NCBI RefSeq assembly: GCF_002944315.1
Contig: NZ_CP024314.1
Coordinates: 868,001 to 932,000 of the forward strand
Length of the DNA: 64,000 nucleotides
Origin: Rhizobium sp. NXC24
GTDB lineage: Bacteria; Pseudomonadota; Alphaproteobacteria; Rhizobiales; Rhizobiaceae
Reading direction: 5' to 3'
Below the pieces are notes generated by a model. That model searched no databases. It had not been told where the DNA came from and saw only the letters and a list, made by a program, of their open reading frames with translations. The position numbers and the translations under genes are program-made. Positions 1 to 8,390 of this stretch are shown piece by piece (the stretch's first letter is position 1; each line of letters begins with the position of its first letter).

Positions 1-1145
1 GATTCGTTGATGCGCACGCCCCAGATGATGATCGAGGGATGGTTCCAGTCGCGTTCGATCATGCGGCGGACGTTTCGGATCGATTCCTGTTTCCACTCTT
101 CGCCGCCAATATGCTGCCAACCGGGGATTTCCTCGAAGACCAGTAGGCCGATGCGGTCGCAATGATCGAGGAACCAGGTCGATTGCGGATAATGCGATGT
201 GCGCACCACGTTGCACTTCAACGTGTGCTTCATGATCTCGGCGTCACGCTCCTGCGCGGAGCGGCCCATGGCATAGCCGGCATAGGGGAAGGCCTGGTGA
301 CGGTTGAGACCGCGCAGCTTCAGCTTGCGGCCATTCAGCAGAAAACCTTCGGCGGTGAACTCGGCAGTGCGGAAGCCGAAATTTACCGCGCACCGATCTG
401 ATCCATGGTTGGTTTTCAGCTCGGCATCAATCGTATAGAGCACGGGATTGTCGAGTTCCCACAGCGAGATGCCGGTCAGATTGTCGAAGGCGAAGGTAAC
501 GCTGCCGCCCGAGATCTCGGCGACTGCCGAGGCCAGCACCGTGCCATCCGCTGCGCAGAGGCGGGTTTCCATCGCGCCGTTGAAGGCGAGGCCCTGCGGA
601 TTGGCGATGTCGCAGCGAACGGTCGCGGATTTTGCAGCGGCAAGCACATTGCCGGTCTCGACCTTGATGTTGGCGATCGAGACGGGCGCTGCCACCTTCA
701 GCCAGACATCGCGGTAGATACCGGCATAGGTGAGATAGTCAATACGGCCGCCGAAGGGCGGGATTTCCGGGTTCTCGCTGCCGTCGATCTTGACGGTGAG
801 GAGATTGTCGCCCTCCCGCAGGCGGCCAGTCAGCCGCGCTTCGAAGGGTGTGTAGCCGTCCTTGTGAGCGATGATCTCCTCGCCATTGAGATAGACGACC
901 GCATCGGCCATGGCGGCATCGAACACCAGCGACATTTCGCGCCCGGCGAAATCGGCGCTCCAGGGCAGGATCTTCTGGTAGGTGAAGGCGCGCTGATAGG
1001 ATTTCTCGTCGAAATAGTTGAATGGCAGCTCAACCGCAGTGTGCGGCAAGGTGACGGGCTGTCCTGCCTGAAGATGGCCAACTTCGGCAAGCGAAAAACC
1101 TTCCTGAAAACTCCAGGATTCATTGAAAGCGACAACAGAGCGCAT
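1..1145 (-). CDS. Glycoside hydrolase family 2 protein (C-terminus beyond window)
   Basis: This is a beta-galactosidase/beta-glucuronidase-type glycosidase, read leftwards off the window edge, so only about the first 381 residues are visible. The N-terminal sugar-binding jelly roll (about residues 1-165, with AVVYLNGEEI near residue 80) is followed by an Ig-like domain and the start of the TIM barrel. The GH2 signature region contains NVVRTSHYPQS and DRIGLLVFEE. The last visible residues, WGVRINE, end on the Glu expected to be the general acid/base. The ATG at 1145 starts MRSVVAFNESW. It is divergent from the mocR gene across 224 bp. The substrate cannot be read from the sequence. The adjacent alpha-galactoside locus suggests plant oligosaccharides, but that is inference. 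Confidence 0.88.
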   Translation of the reverse strand, partial: MRSVVAFNESWSFQEGFSLAEVGHLQAGQPVTLPHTAVELPFNYFDEKSYQRAFTYQKILPWSADFAGREMSLVFDAAMADAVVYLNGEEIIAHKDGYTPFEARLTGRLREGDNLLTVKIDGSENPEIPPFGGRIDYLTYAGIYRDVWLKVAAPVSIANIKVETGNVLAAAKSATVRCDIANPQGLAFNGAMETRLCAADGTVLASAVAEISGGSVTFAFDNLTGISLWELDNPVLYTIDAELKTNHGSDRCAVNFGFRTAEFTAEGFLLNGRKLKLRGLNRHQAFPYAGYAMGRSAQERDAEIMKHTLKCNVVRTSHYPQSTWFLDHCDRIGLLVFEEIPGWQHIGGEEWKQESIRNVRRMIERDWNHPSIIIWGVRINE

Positions 1146-1336
1146 GTTCATTCCTATCGATGGAGCCCGTCGCAGCCTGGACGAACGCGTATTGCTTGGA
1201 AAAGGCGCGGTTGCGATGCGAAGCATGGTCGCAGCCGGGCGATATCTATACAGGCCTGTCGCGATGGTGCAACGAAATCGGATCCCGGATCGGCATTTCC
1301 CGGTGGTCACCCTCTTGCTCGCGGCGCAAAAACCAT

Positions 1337-1350
1337 ACAATATGCATACA
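1337..1350 (+). promoter_or_regulatory. Candidate MocR operator upstream of mocR-type gene
   Basis: ACAATATGCATACA lies 20 bp before the regulator's ATG. It contains the second of two CATACA direct repeats (1334-1339 and 1345-1350) placed 11 bp apart, one helical turn, as expected for MocR/GntR binding. Near copies occur at 2809-2822 and, inverted, at 2834-2847. The position over the translation start region suggests autorepression (inference). Confidence 0.45.
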
Positions 1351-1369
1351 TTCCTTTGGAGATACCGAT

Positions 1370-2773
1370 ATGAGCGATGATCAGGCAGCGCCCTTCTGGG
1401 CACCCTCTATCAGCAGGGTGGCCGGGCCGGTCTATCTGGCGATCGCCGATGCCTTGCAGGCCGACATCCGCGCCGGCCGCTTGGCGATCGGTGCGCGCCT
1501 GCCACCGCAGCGCGCGCTAGCCGAGGCGCTCGGCATCGATTTCACCACCGTCACCCGCGCCTACGCCGAAGCGCGCAAACGGGGTTTGGTGGAAGGCCGG
1601 GTCGGGCAGGGGACCTATGTCAGCCAGGGCCGGGCAGCGCCGCCACGCCAAAAATCCATTCCCAGCGGGCTGGTCGATATGAGCATGAACCTGCCGCCGC
1701 GCTTCGATGACGAAGCCCTGACGGAGCGGATGTGGCAGGGGATCAGCGGGCTGGAATTCAGCGATGGGCTGGACCTGCTGCTGCGCTACCAACAGCCAGG
1801 CGGCGCCGTCCGGGACCGCGCGGCCGGAGCGGAATGGCTCTCAGGCCGGCTGCCCGGTATCGGGCCGGAACGTATTCTCGTGTGCCCCGGCGCTCAGGGC
1901 GCGATACTCGCCATCACCCGCACGCTGACGGCCCCTGGCGACACAGTCTGCGCTGAGGCGCTGACCTATCCGGGCTTCCTCTCCGTGGCGGCGCATTTGC
2001 GGCTTAATGTTGCTGCTATAGAAACCGACGATAAAGGTCTGATTCCAGAAGCTTTTGAGGAGTTCTGCCTCAGTAGGCGCCCAAAGGCGCTTTATTGCAA
2101 TCCCACCATCAACAACCCGACGACGATCACGTTGCCGCTGTCGCGGCGCAAGGCCATTCTCGACATCGCCGCCCGTTACGATGTCGCTGTTATCGAGGAC
2201 GATGCCTATGGCGCGCTGCCGATACAGCCGGTCGCGCCGCTGGCGGCGCTTGCGCCGGAGCGGGTCTATCACATCGCCGGCCTCGCCAAGTGTCTGTCGC
2301 CCGCGCTGCGCATCGCCTATCTCGCTGTGCCGGATCTGCGCGCGGCAACCAAGCTTGCCGGCATCATCCGCGCGACCGCCGCCATGGCTTCGCCGCTTTC
2401 CGCCGCGATCGCCAGCCGCTGGATCGAAGACGGTACGGCCGAGGCTGTGCTGGCGGCGATCCGCCAGGAGACGAAGGCACGGCAGGCGATTGCGGCGGAA
2501 TTGCTGCCTGCCGCCAATCTGCTTGTCGATCCGGAAGGCTTCCATGCCTGGCTGCGGCTGCCGTCCGAATGGTCGCGCGGCGAATTCACGGCGCGACTGC
2601 GCTCTGCCGGCATTGGCGTCGTCGCGAGCGATGCCTTTGCCCTTGGTCCGGCGCCGGAAGCGGTCCGCCTTGGGCTCGGCGTTGCGGAAGATCGCGACCA
2701 TCTTCGCCAGAGCCTCGGCATTGTCGCCGATCTGCTGGCAGAGACACCGGCCGCTTCGGCGATCGTCATCTGA
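1370..2773 (+). CDS. MocR-type GntR regulator with aminotransferase domain
   Basis: This is a PLP-dependent transcription factor of 467 residues. The N-terminal winged helix (about residues 15-90) includes the GntR recognition segment with RLPPQRALAEALGIDFTTVTRAYAE. The rest is a fold-type I aminotransferase domain with CNPTINNPT, VIEDDAYGALP and the PLP-Lys segment GLAKCLSPALRIAYL. The ATG at 1370 was chosen because GGAGA lies 8 bp upstream and the family begins just before the winged helix; the frame stays open further upstream. Such proteins usually sense a PLP-amino acid adduct and control amino-acid or vitamin B6 genes. The matching boxes before and after the gene suggest that it regulates itself and the DUF983 gene. 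Confidence 0.9.
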   Translation: MSDDQAAPFWAPSISRVAGPVYLAIADALQADIRAGRLAIGARLPPQRALAEALGIDFTTVTRAYAEARKRGLVEGRVGQGTYVSQGRAAPPRQKSIPSGLVDMSMNLPPRFDDEALTERMWQGISGLEFSDGLDLLLRYQQPGGAVRDRAAGAEWLSGRLPGIGPERILVCPGAQGAILAITRTLTAPGDTVCAEALTYPGFLSVAAHLRLNVAAIETDDKGLIPEAFEEFCLSRRPKALYCNPTINNPTTITLPLSRRKAILDIAARYDVAVIEDDAYGALPIQPVAPLAALAPERVYHIAGLAKCLSPALRIAYLAVPDLRAATKLAGIIRATAAMASPLSAAIASRWIEDGTAEAVLAAIRQETKARQAIAAELLPAANLLVDPEGFHAWLRLPSEWSRGEFTARLRSAGIGVVASDAFALGPAPEAVRLGLGVAEDRDHLRQSLGIVADLLAETPAASAIVI

Positions 2774-2808
2774 TCGGACAAATTGCCGCGCCCGCATGAG
2801 ATACTTGA

Positions 2809-2847
2809 ACAATATACATACAATAATTGACAATGTATGCATGTTGT
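2809..2847. promoter_or_regulatory. Inverted pair of MocR-type boxes upstream of DUF983 gene
   Basis: ACAATATACATACA (2809-2822) and TGTATGCATGTTGT (2834-2847) form an inverted repeat with 14-base arms and two mismatches. Each arm matches the box in front of the mocR-type gene at 13 or 12 of 14 positions. A further CATACA lies at 2850-2855. The block sits about 150 bp before the DUF983 start and is the only organised element in this 225-bp intergenic stretch. Confidence 0.45.
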
Positions 2848-2998
2848 GCCATACATCTTCCAACAGGACGGCAGGCGGCTTGAAGGTCGCCCACAGTGCC
2901 GTCCGGCTTCGGGACGATCCGCATGGGGCGCTTCGCCCGCGAGGCTCTCGGGCAATGCGCTCCAGAGCGAATGCCCGGTTCTTGGAAGGGACAAAACA

Positions 2999-3418
2999 AT
3001 GTCATCCGAAGATTCATGGCCGCCGCTTCCCCCGCTCCAGACCGGTTTGCGCAACCGCTGCCCGCGCTGCGGGCAAGGTCATCTGTTCAAAGGTTTCCTG
3101 ACGCTCCGGCCGTCCTGCGAGGTCTGCGGCCTCGACTATTCCTTTGCCGATCCGGCCGATGGTCCGGCCTTCTTCGTCATCTGCTTCGCTTGCATCCCAA
3201 GCGTCGCGCTTGCCGTCTGGCTCGAAGTCGCCTTCCAGGCTCCCTATTGGGTGCATGCCTTCACGACGCTGCCGTTCATGCTGCTCACCTGCATCCCGCC
3301 GCTGCGTCCGTTGAAGGGCTGGCTGGTGGCGAGCCAATATTTCTACAAGGCGGAAGAAGGAAAGCTGGTGCGGCTGGAAACGCCTGGTAACGACGACCTG
3401 CATCCGCATTCCGCATAG
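2999..3418 (+). CDS. DUF983 family membrane protein
   Basis: A 139-residue protein of the DUF983 family. The N-terminal zinc-ribbon-like pair CPRCGQGHLF and CEVCGLDYSF (residues about 19-45) precedes DGPAFFVICF and two hydrophobic segments (about 57-78 and 85-105) ending in PPLRPLKG. This architecture is typical of the family, whose function is unknown; members often occur near cytochrome oxidase assembly genes, which are not seen here. The ATG at 2999 has GGAAGGGA 8 bp upstream. Its stop is 6 bp from the convergent agpT stop. Confidence 0.88.
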   Translation: MSSEDSWPPLPPLQTGLRNRCPRCGQGHLFKGFLTLRPSCEVCGLDYSFADPADGPAFFVICFACIPSVALAVWLEVAFQAPYWVHAFTTLPFMLLTCIPPLRPLKGWLVASQYFYKAEEGKLVRLETPGNDDLHPHSA

Positions 3419-3424
3419 GCGGAG

Positions 3425-4327
3425 CTATCTTGTCCGCGCATTCTTGATGTCCTCTCCTGGGCTCCGCACTGCCGCGTACATGCCGGTGGTGCGGAATTCC
3501 GTAGGGTTGATGCCGTAGGTGCGCCGGAAAGCTTTCGAGAAATAATTGGCATCGTCGAAGCCAGACATGATCGCGACTTCCTTGACCGGAATGAACGCTG
3601 CCTTGGTCAGGAGCTTGGCGGCCCTCTGCATGCGTTGCTGCAGGACGAATTCCGCCGGCGGCAAACCCTCGCTGTCGGCAAAGACACGCGAGAAATGGGC
3701 GCGGCTGAGGCCGCTGACCCTGGCAAGGTCGCTGACCGGCAAGGGCTTGTCGAGATTGGCGTCGATATAGTCGATCACCGTCTGCATGGCGGATCGATCG
3801 GCGGCGATGGCATGCGAACCAAAGACATCGTCATAGAGCGCCATCGCGGCTTCATAGGCCACCGCCGAGGCAGAGGCTGGCGTCGTGGCGCCCCTTACGA
3901 GCCGGAGGCTGCAATCGGCAAGATGATCGATCGTCGACTGCTGCAGTTTCAGGAGCGGCCCGGCGGCGGTGAGGATCAGGCGATGAATACGCAGCGCCTC
4001 CTCGCCATTCATCGATATCCAGAAATATTCCCACCGCTCACCTTTTTCCAACCAGTAACGATGGTTGTGCGGCACAAGCACCAACAGCGTGTCACCGGGG
4101 CCGACACGGTAGTTGCGGTTTTCATAGCGCAGCCGGCCGCTGCCGCCGATCGTGTGCTGCAGCACCGTAAATGGCGTCTGGCCGCGCCTGCGTCCATCCC
4201 AATCGTAAAGCTCGTTGTCCCTTATTTCGTAGCCCGCGCTGGTCGGCATGGCGTGCAGCCGGTGGCGTCCACGCGGCAATGAGACGGTCCGCATGGTCTG
4301 GCCGTTGGCGATCAAATCTTGCAGCAC
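3425..4327 (-). CDS. agpT: AraC-family activator of alpha-galactoside genes (AgpT-like)
   Basis: A 300-residue AraC/XylS regulator. The N-terminal cupin-like ligand domain (RYENRNYRVGPGDTLLVLVPHNHRYW region, about residues 65-100) is followed by a C-terminal double helix-turn-helix with DLARVSGLSRAHFSRVFADS and the signature GFDDANYFSKAFRRTYGINP. The start is GTG at 4327, preceded by AAGGG at a good distance; ATG at 4294 is an alternative with a poor ribosome site. It is divergent from the GH4 and importer genes. In Sinorhizobium meliloti an AraC-type activator, AgpT, is required for induction of the agp alpha-galactoside genes, and the arrangement here matches. The symbol is therefore by context. 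Confidence 0.82.
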   Translation of the reverse strand: MLQDLIANGQTMRTVSLPRGRHRLHAMPTSAGYEIRDNELYDWDGRRRGQTPFTVLQHTIGGSGRLRYENRNYRVGPGDTLLVLVPHNHRYWLEKGERWEYFWISMNGEEALRIHRLILTAAGPLLKLQQSTIDHLADCSLRLVRGATTPASASAVAYEAAMALYDDVFGSHAIAADRSAMQTVIDYIDANLDKPLPVSDLARVSGLSRAHFSRVFADSEGLPPAEFVLQQRMQRAAKLLTKAAFIPVKEVAIMSGFDDANYFSKAFRRTYGINPTEFRTTGMYAAVRSPGEDIKNARTR

Positions 4328-4343
4328 AAAATTACCCTTGAAA

Positions 4344-4392
4344 GCATAATAGTTCTCTGGTCGGCCCGACGATTATAGGCATAATTCCTCTC
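4344..4392. promoter_or_regulatory. Direct repeat in the agpT/GH4 divergent promoter
   Basis: GCATAAT occurs at 4344-4350 and again at 4379-4385, each followed within a few bases by a TCTC element. The copies are 35 bp apart in the same orientation. Direct repeats of this kind are typical AraC-family sites. They lie between agpT and the GH4 gene and are the best candidate for the AgpT operator, but no experimental consensus is available here. Confidence 0.3.
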
Positions 4393-4540
4393 AGAAAACA
4401 GCATGCACCTGCCGATGAGGACCGGCAGAAGGAGGAGAAGGTGCTGATTTTACTGTGTCGCGCTGTCTCTGCGATCATAGAATGAAAACACCAGCCTCTT
4501 CTCCGCTGCTGATTGTTCGACCGACTTTAAGGTGAGGATC

Positions 4541-6007
4541 ATGAGTTTCAAAATCGCCATCATCGGCGCAGGCAGCGTCGGCTTCACGAAAAAACTGTTC
4601 ACCGACATTCTCTGCGTGCCGGAGTTCCGGGATGTCGAATTCGCGCTGACCGATGTCAGCGAGCACAATCTTACGATGATCAAGGCGATCCTCGACAAGA
4701 TCGTCGAGGCGAACAAGTTGCCGACGCGGGTGACGGCCACGACAGAACGGCGCAAGGCTCTCGATGGCGCGCGCTACGTCATCAGTTGCGTGCGCGTCGG
4801 TGGGCTGGAAGCCTATGCCGAAGATATCCGCATCCCCCTGAAATACGGTATCGACCAATGCGTCGGCGACACGATCTGCGCCGGCGGCATTCTCTACGGC
4901 CAGCGCAACATTCCCGTCATTCTCGACTTCTGCAAGGATATTCGCGAAGTCGCTGAAACAGGCGCGAAGTTCCTGAACTATGCCAACCCGATGGCGATGA
5001 ACACCTGGGCGGCGATCGAATACGGCAAGGTCGATACGATTGGTCTCTGCCATGGCGTCCAGCACGGGGCCGAGCAGATCGCCGAAGTTCTCGGGGCCAA
5101 GGACAAGTCGGAACTCGACTATATCTGCTCGGGCATCAATCACCAGACTTGGTTCGTCGACCTGCGTCTCAACGGCCGCAAGATCGGCAAGGACGAGCTG
5201 ATTGCCGCTTTCGAGGCGCATCCGGTCTATTCGCAGCAGGAGAAATTGCGCATCGATGTGCTGAAGCGCTTCGGCGTCTATTCCACCGAAAGCAACGGGC
5301 ATCTTTCGGAATACCTGCCCTGGTATCGCAAGCGGCCGGACGAGATCAACAAGTGGATCGACATGTCCGACTGGATCCACGGCGAGACGGGCGGCTATCT
5401 CCGCCATTCGACGGAGACCCGCAACTGGTTCGAGACGGAGTTCCCGCAGATCCTCGAGAGCGCCTCGAAGCCGATCGACCCCGCCAAGCGCTCGAACGAG
5501 CATGCAAGCCATATTCTCGAAGCGCTGGAGACCAACCGCGTCTATCGCGGCCACTTCAACGTCAAGAATAATGGCGTCATCACCAATCTGCCTGCAGACG
5601 CCATCATCGAATCGCCCGGCTTCGTCGATCGCTTCGGCATCAACATGGTGGCAGGCATCACGCTGCCCGAAGCCTGCGCCGCGACCTGCATTTCCTCGAT
5701 CAATGTTCAGCGTATGTCGGTTCATGCGGCCGTCAGCGGCGATCTCGACCTGCTGAAACTCGCGGTTCTGCACGATCCGCTGGTCGGCGCCGTATCGACA
5801 CCGGAAGAGGTCTGGCAGATGGTGGACGAAATGATTGTGGCCGAAGCTCGCTGGTTGCCGCAATATGCGGATGCAGTCGAAGGCGCCAAGGACCGCCTGT
5901 CGCGCGGCAAGGTGAAAACCCGCGACTGGAAGGGTGCGGCCAGCCGCAACGTACGCTCGATCGAGGAGCTGAGAGCGGAAAAAGCAGCCGTGAAGCAGGC
6001 TGGCTAG
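4541..6007 (+). CDS. melA: GH4 alpha-galactosidase (MelA type), first copy
   Basis: An NAD- and Mn-dependent family 4 glycoside hydrolase of 488 residues, cytosolic, probably cleaving melibiose or raffinose-type alpha-galactosides. The N-terminal Rossmann motif IAIIGAGSVGFT is followed by the GH4 landmarks NYANPMAMNTWA, GLCHGVQHG (metal-ligand Cys) and SGINHQTWFVD (metal-ligand His), then VKNNGVITNLPADA. The ATG at 4541 is preferred over the in-frame GTG at 4532 because AAGGTGAGG sits directly before it. It is the first gene of the importer operon; a second, diverged GH4 gene closes the operon. Exact substrate specificity is inferred from context. The S. meliloti counterpart may be named agaL1. 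Confidence 0.88.
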   Translation: MSFKIAIIGAGSVGFTKKLFTDILCVPEFRDVEFALTDVSEHNLTMIKAILDKIVEANKLPTRVTATTERRKALDGARYVISCVRVGGLEAYAEDIRIPLKYGIDQCVGDTICAGGILYGQRNIPVILDFCKDIREVAETGAKFLNYANPMAMNTWAAIEYGKVDTIGLCHGVQHGAEQIAEVLGAKDKSELDYICSGINHQTWFVDLRLNGRKIGKDELIAAFEAHPVYSQQEKLRIDVLKRFGVYSTESNGHLSEYLPWYRKRPDEINKWIDMSDWIHGETGGYLRHSTETRNWFETEFPQILESASKPIDPAKRSNEHASHILEALETNRVYRGHFNVKNNGVITNLPADAIIESPGFVDRFGINMVAGITLPEACAATCISSINVQRMSVHAAVSGDLDLLKLAVLHDPLVGAVSTPEEVWQMVDEMIVAEARWLPQYADAVEGAKDRLSRGKVKTRDWKGAASRNVRSIEELRAEKAAVKQAG

Positions 6008-6144
6008 CGAATGGACATTCGGGACAGGTTGGCTGCGGCGGGACTTTCAGGAGGAGGCCCGTCGCGCAAAGCCAACCGGTTCCCGTTCGATGGAGGAGTG
6101 CGGCGCACCCGCGGGGCGCTCGCGACAATGGGAGAGAGAAAACG

Positions 6145-8232
6145 ATGAGACATTTTCGACCGATCAGCATTCTTGCGGCGTTGACGATTGCCACATCCGC
6201 GATCGCCATGAGCGCCTACGCGTCCGAACCGACGGTGCCGCCCGTACCGCCAGTTTTCCCGGCCGAAGGCAAGATCAAATATGTGGCACGCGATTCCATC
6301 CTGGAGTTCAAGACGCTGCCGGAATATCACGAGCCGGACTGGGTTACCGAGAAATTCGTCAAGACCGGCAAGTTGCCGCCGGTCAAGGATCGCCTGCCGA
6401 AGGAACCGCTCGTTTTCAAGACCGGCAACATGCCTGACGGCACCGGCGTCTATGGCGATACGCTGCGCCATGTCATCGGCGGCCGGCCGGAAGGCTGGAA
6501 CTATGGCGCCGGCCAGACGCAAGGGTGGGGCGGCATCGATATCGGCCTCTCCGAGTGCCTGACGCGCACCGCGCCGCTGTTCCAGGTCGAGGCGAAGGAC
6601 ACCGAACCGCTGCCGAACCTTGCCAAGGGCTGGGAATGGTCGCCGGACGGCCACAAGCTCACCATGCACCTGATCGAAGGTGCGAAATGGTCCGACGGCG
6701 TGCCCTTCAATGCCGACGACATCATGTTCTATTGGGAAGACGAAGTCATCGATCCGAACGTCTCGCCGCTCGGTGGCGGCGCATCGCCGGAAGCTTTCGG
6801 CGAGGGCACGACCCTCAAGAAGATCGATGATTACACCATCGAGTGGACCTTCAAGGATGCCTTCCCGAAACAATATCTCTACACGATGGCCTATCCCAAT
6901 TTCTGCCCAGGCCCATCGCACATCCTGAAGCCGCAGCATCCGAAATATTCGAAGAACACCTACGACCAGTTCAAGAATGCTTTCCCACCGGAATATATGA
7001 ACATTCCGGTCATGGGCGCCTGGGTGCCGGTCGAGTATCGATCCGATGACATTATCGTCCTGCGCCGCAATCCCTATTACTGGAAGGTCGACGAGAAGGG
7101 TAATCAACTGCCTTACCTCAACGAGCTGCACTATAAGCTTTCGACTTGGGCGGACCGCGACGTGCAGGCGGTGGCCGGCTCCGGCGACCTCTCCAATCTG
7201 GAGCAGCCGGAAAACTTCGTCGCTTCGCTGAAGCGCGCTGCCCAGCCGGACGCTCCCGCGCGTCTCGCCTTCGGACCGCGCCTCATCGGCTATAACCTGC
7301 AGATGAACTTCTCCGCCAATGGCTGGGGCAACCCGGACCCACGCGGCCAGGCAATCCGCGAGCTGAACCGCAACGAGGATTTCCGCAAGGCCGTGACCAT
7401 GGCGCTCGACCGCAAGGCGATCGGTGACTCCCTGGTCAAGGGGCCGTTCACGGCGATCTATCCGGGCGGCCTTTCTTCGGGCACCAGCTTCTATGATCGC
7501 AACTCGACCGTCTATTATCCCTTCGATCTGAAGGGTGCCAAGGAACTGCTTGCCAAGGCGGGCCTCAAGGACACGGATGGTGACGGCATCGTCAACTTCC
7601 CGGCCGGCACCGCCGGCGGTAAGGATGTCGAGATCACGCTCTTGGTCAACAATGACTACACCACGGACAAGAGCCTTGCCGAGGGCGTCGTGGCCCAGAT
7701 GGAAAAGCTCGGGCTTCGCGTGATCATCAATGCACTCGACGGACCGAAGCGCGACGACGCCAACTATAGCGGCCGCTTCGACTGGATGGTCCGGCGTAAC
7801 ACCACGGAGCTGGCCTCCGTCGTGCAGAACACCGAACAGCTCGCCCCGGTCGGCCCGCGCACGAGCTGGAACCACCGCGCGCCCGAAAGTGGCCAGTTGG
7901 ACCTGATGCCTTTCGAAAAGGAGATGGTCGATGTTGTCAATAAGTTCACGACCTCGCAGAATAGCGACGAGCGTGTGGCCCTGATGAAGCAGTACCAGAA
8001 AGTCTCGACCGAGCATCTCTACAATATCGGTCTGACGGAATATCCGGGCGCGCTCATCATCAACAAGCGCTTCTCGAACGTTCCTCCGGGCACGCCGATC
8101 TTCATGTTCAACTGGGCAGAAGACTCCATCATTCGCGAGCGCATGTGGGTCGCGGCCGACAAGCAAGGCAAATACGAGTTGTTCCCGCAGCAGCTTCCGG
8201 GTGCGCCGGGCAGCGCTGGCCCGATCAACTAA
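6145..8232 (+). CDS. agpA: Alpha-galactoside-binding periplasmic protein (SBP family 5)
   Basis: A 695-residue solute-binding protein of the DppA/OppA class with an N-terminal Sec signal (about residues 1-27, cleavage near AYASEP) and no lipobox Cys. Family landmarks include the N-terminal lobe with GWEWSPDGHKLTMHLIEGAKWSDG and FNADDIMFYWEDEV, and the C-terminal lobe with RKAVTMALDRKAIGDSL. It starts with ATG at 6145 after GGGAGAGAG. AgpA of S. meliloti is a peptide-type binding protein that serves melibiose and raffinose uptake, so a Dpp-type protein beside two alpha-galactosidases fits. The distance to agpB (158 bp) holds two strong hairpins. Confidence 0.85.
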   Translation: MRHFRPISILAALTIATSAIAMSAYASEPTVPPVPPVFPAEGKIKYVARDSILEFKTLPEYHEPDWVTEKFVKTGKLPPVKDRLPKEPLVFKTGNMPDGTGVYGDTLRHVIGGRPEGWNYGAGQTQGWGGIDIGLSECLTRTAPLFQVEAKDTEPLPNLAKGWEWSPDGHKLTMHLIEGAKWSDGVPFNADDIMFYWEDEVIDPNVSPLGGGASPEAFGEGTTLKKIDDYTIEWTFKDAFPKQYLYTMAYPNFCPGPSHILKPQHPKYSKNTYDQFKNAFPPEYMNIPVMGAWVPVEYRSDDIIVLRRNPYYWKVDEKGNQLPYLNELHYKLSTWADRDVQAVAGSGDLSNLEQPENFVASLKRAAQPDAPARLAFGPRLIGYNLQMNFSANGWGNPDPRGQAIRELNRNEDFRKAVTMALDRKAIGDSLVKGPFTAIYPGGLSSGTSFYDRNSTVYYPFDLKGAKELLAKAGLKDTDGDGIVNFPAGTAGGKDVEITLLVNNDYTTDKSLAEGVVAQMEKLGLRVIINALDGPKRDDANYSGRFDWMVRRNTTELASVVQNTEQLAPVGPRTSWNHRAPESGQLDLMPFEKEMVDVVNKFTTSQNSDERVALMKQYQKVSTEHLYNIGLTEYPGALIINKRFSNVPPGTPIFMFNWAEDSIIRERMWVAADKQGKYELFPQQLPGAPGSAGPIN

Positions 8233-8241
8233 CGGAGCAAC

Positions 8242-8268
8242 GGTAGCCGGCCCCACGGGCCGGCTACC
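8242..8268. terminator. Strong GC hairpin after agpA (no T-tract)
   Basis: Two perfect 12-base arms (8242-8253 and 8257-8268, GGTAGCCGGCCC and its complement) enclose a 3-base loop. No run of T follows, so this is probably an mRNA 3'-end stabiliser or attenuator. Such an element would keep binding-protein mRNA in excess over the permease mRNA, rather than terminate fully. Confidence 0.6.
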
Positions 8269-8287
8269 CGCTAACCAAGCAAAAATT

Positions 8288-8311
8288 CCGGCTGCATCGC
8301 GGTGCAGCCGG
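8288..8311. terminator. Second hairpin between agpA and agpB
   Basis: Nine-base arms CCGGCTGCA (8288-8296) and TGCAGCCGG (8303-8311) flank a 6-base loop, 19 bp after the first hairpin. Again there is no T-run. The tandem arrangement supports processing or partial termination between the binding protein and the permeases. Confidence 0.5.
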
Positions 8312-8390
8312 GCAAGGGTGAACCCAGCCGGTCCGTGCTATCCTCAGAGGATGCAGACCACCGGCGGCAAGAAGAGAAGCGAACCGTCCC

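Noticed and set aside
1160..1369. N-terminal extension of the MocR gene by 70 codons
   Set aside because: It covers the promoter and operator region, lacks conservation-type sequence, and the ATG at 1370 has a proper ribosome site.
4475..5863. Leftward frame of 462 codons opposite the first GH4 gene
   Set aside because: It is antisense to a gene with all GH4 landmarks and has no own ribosome site or motif.
6004..8256. Long open frame of about 750 codons antisense to agpA
   Set aside because: It mirrors the codon structure of the clear binding-protein gene on the other strand, its composition is Arg/His/Asp-rich without known motifs, and it has no ribosome site.
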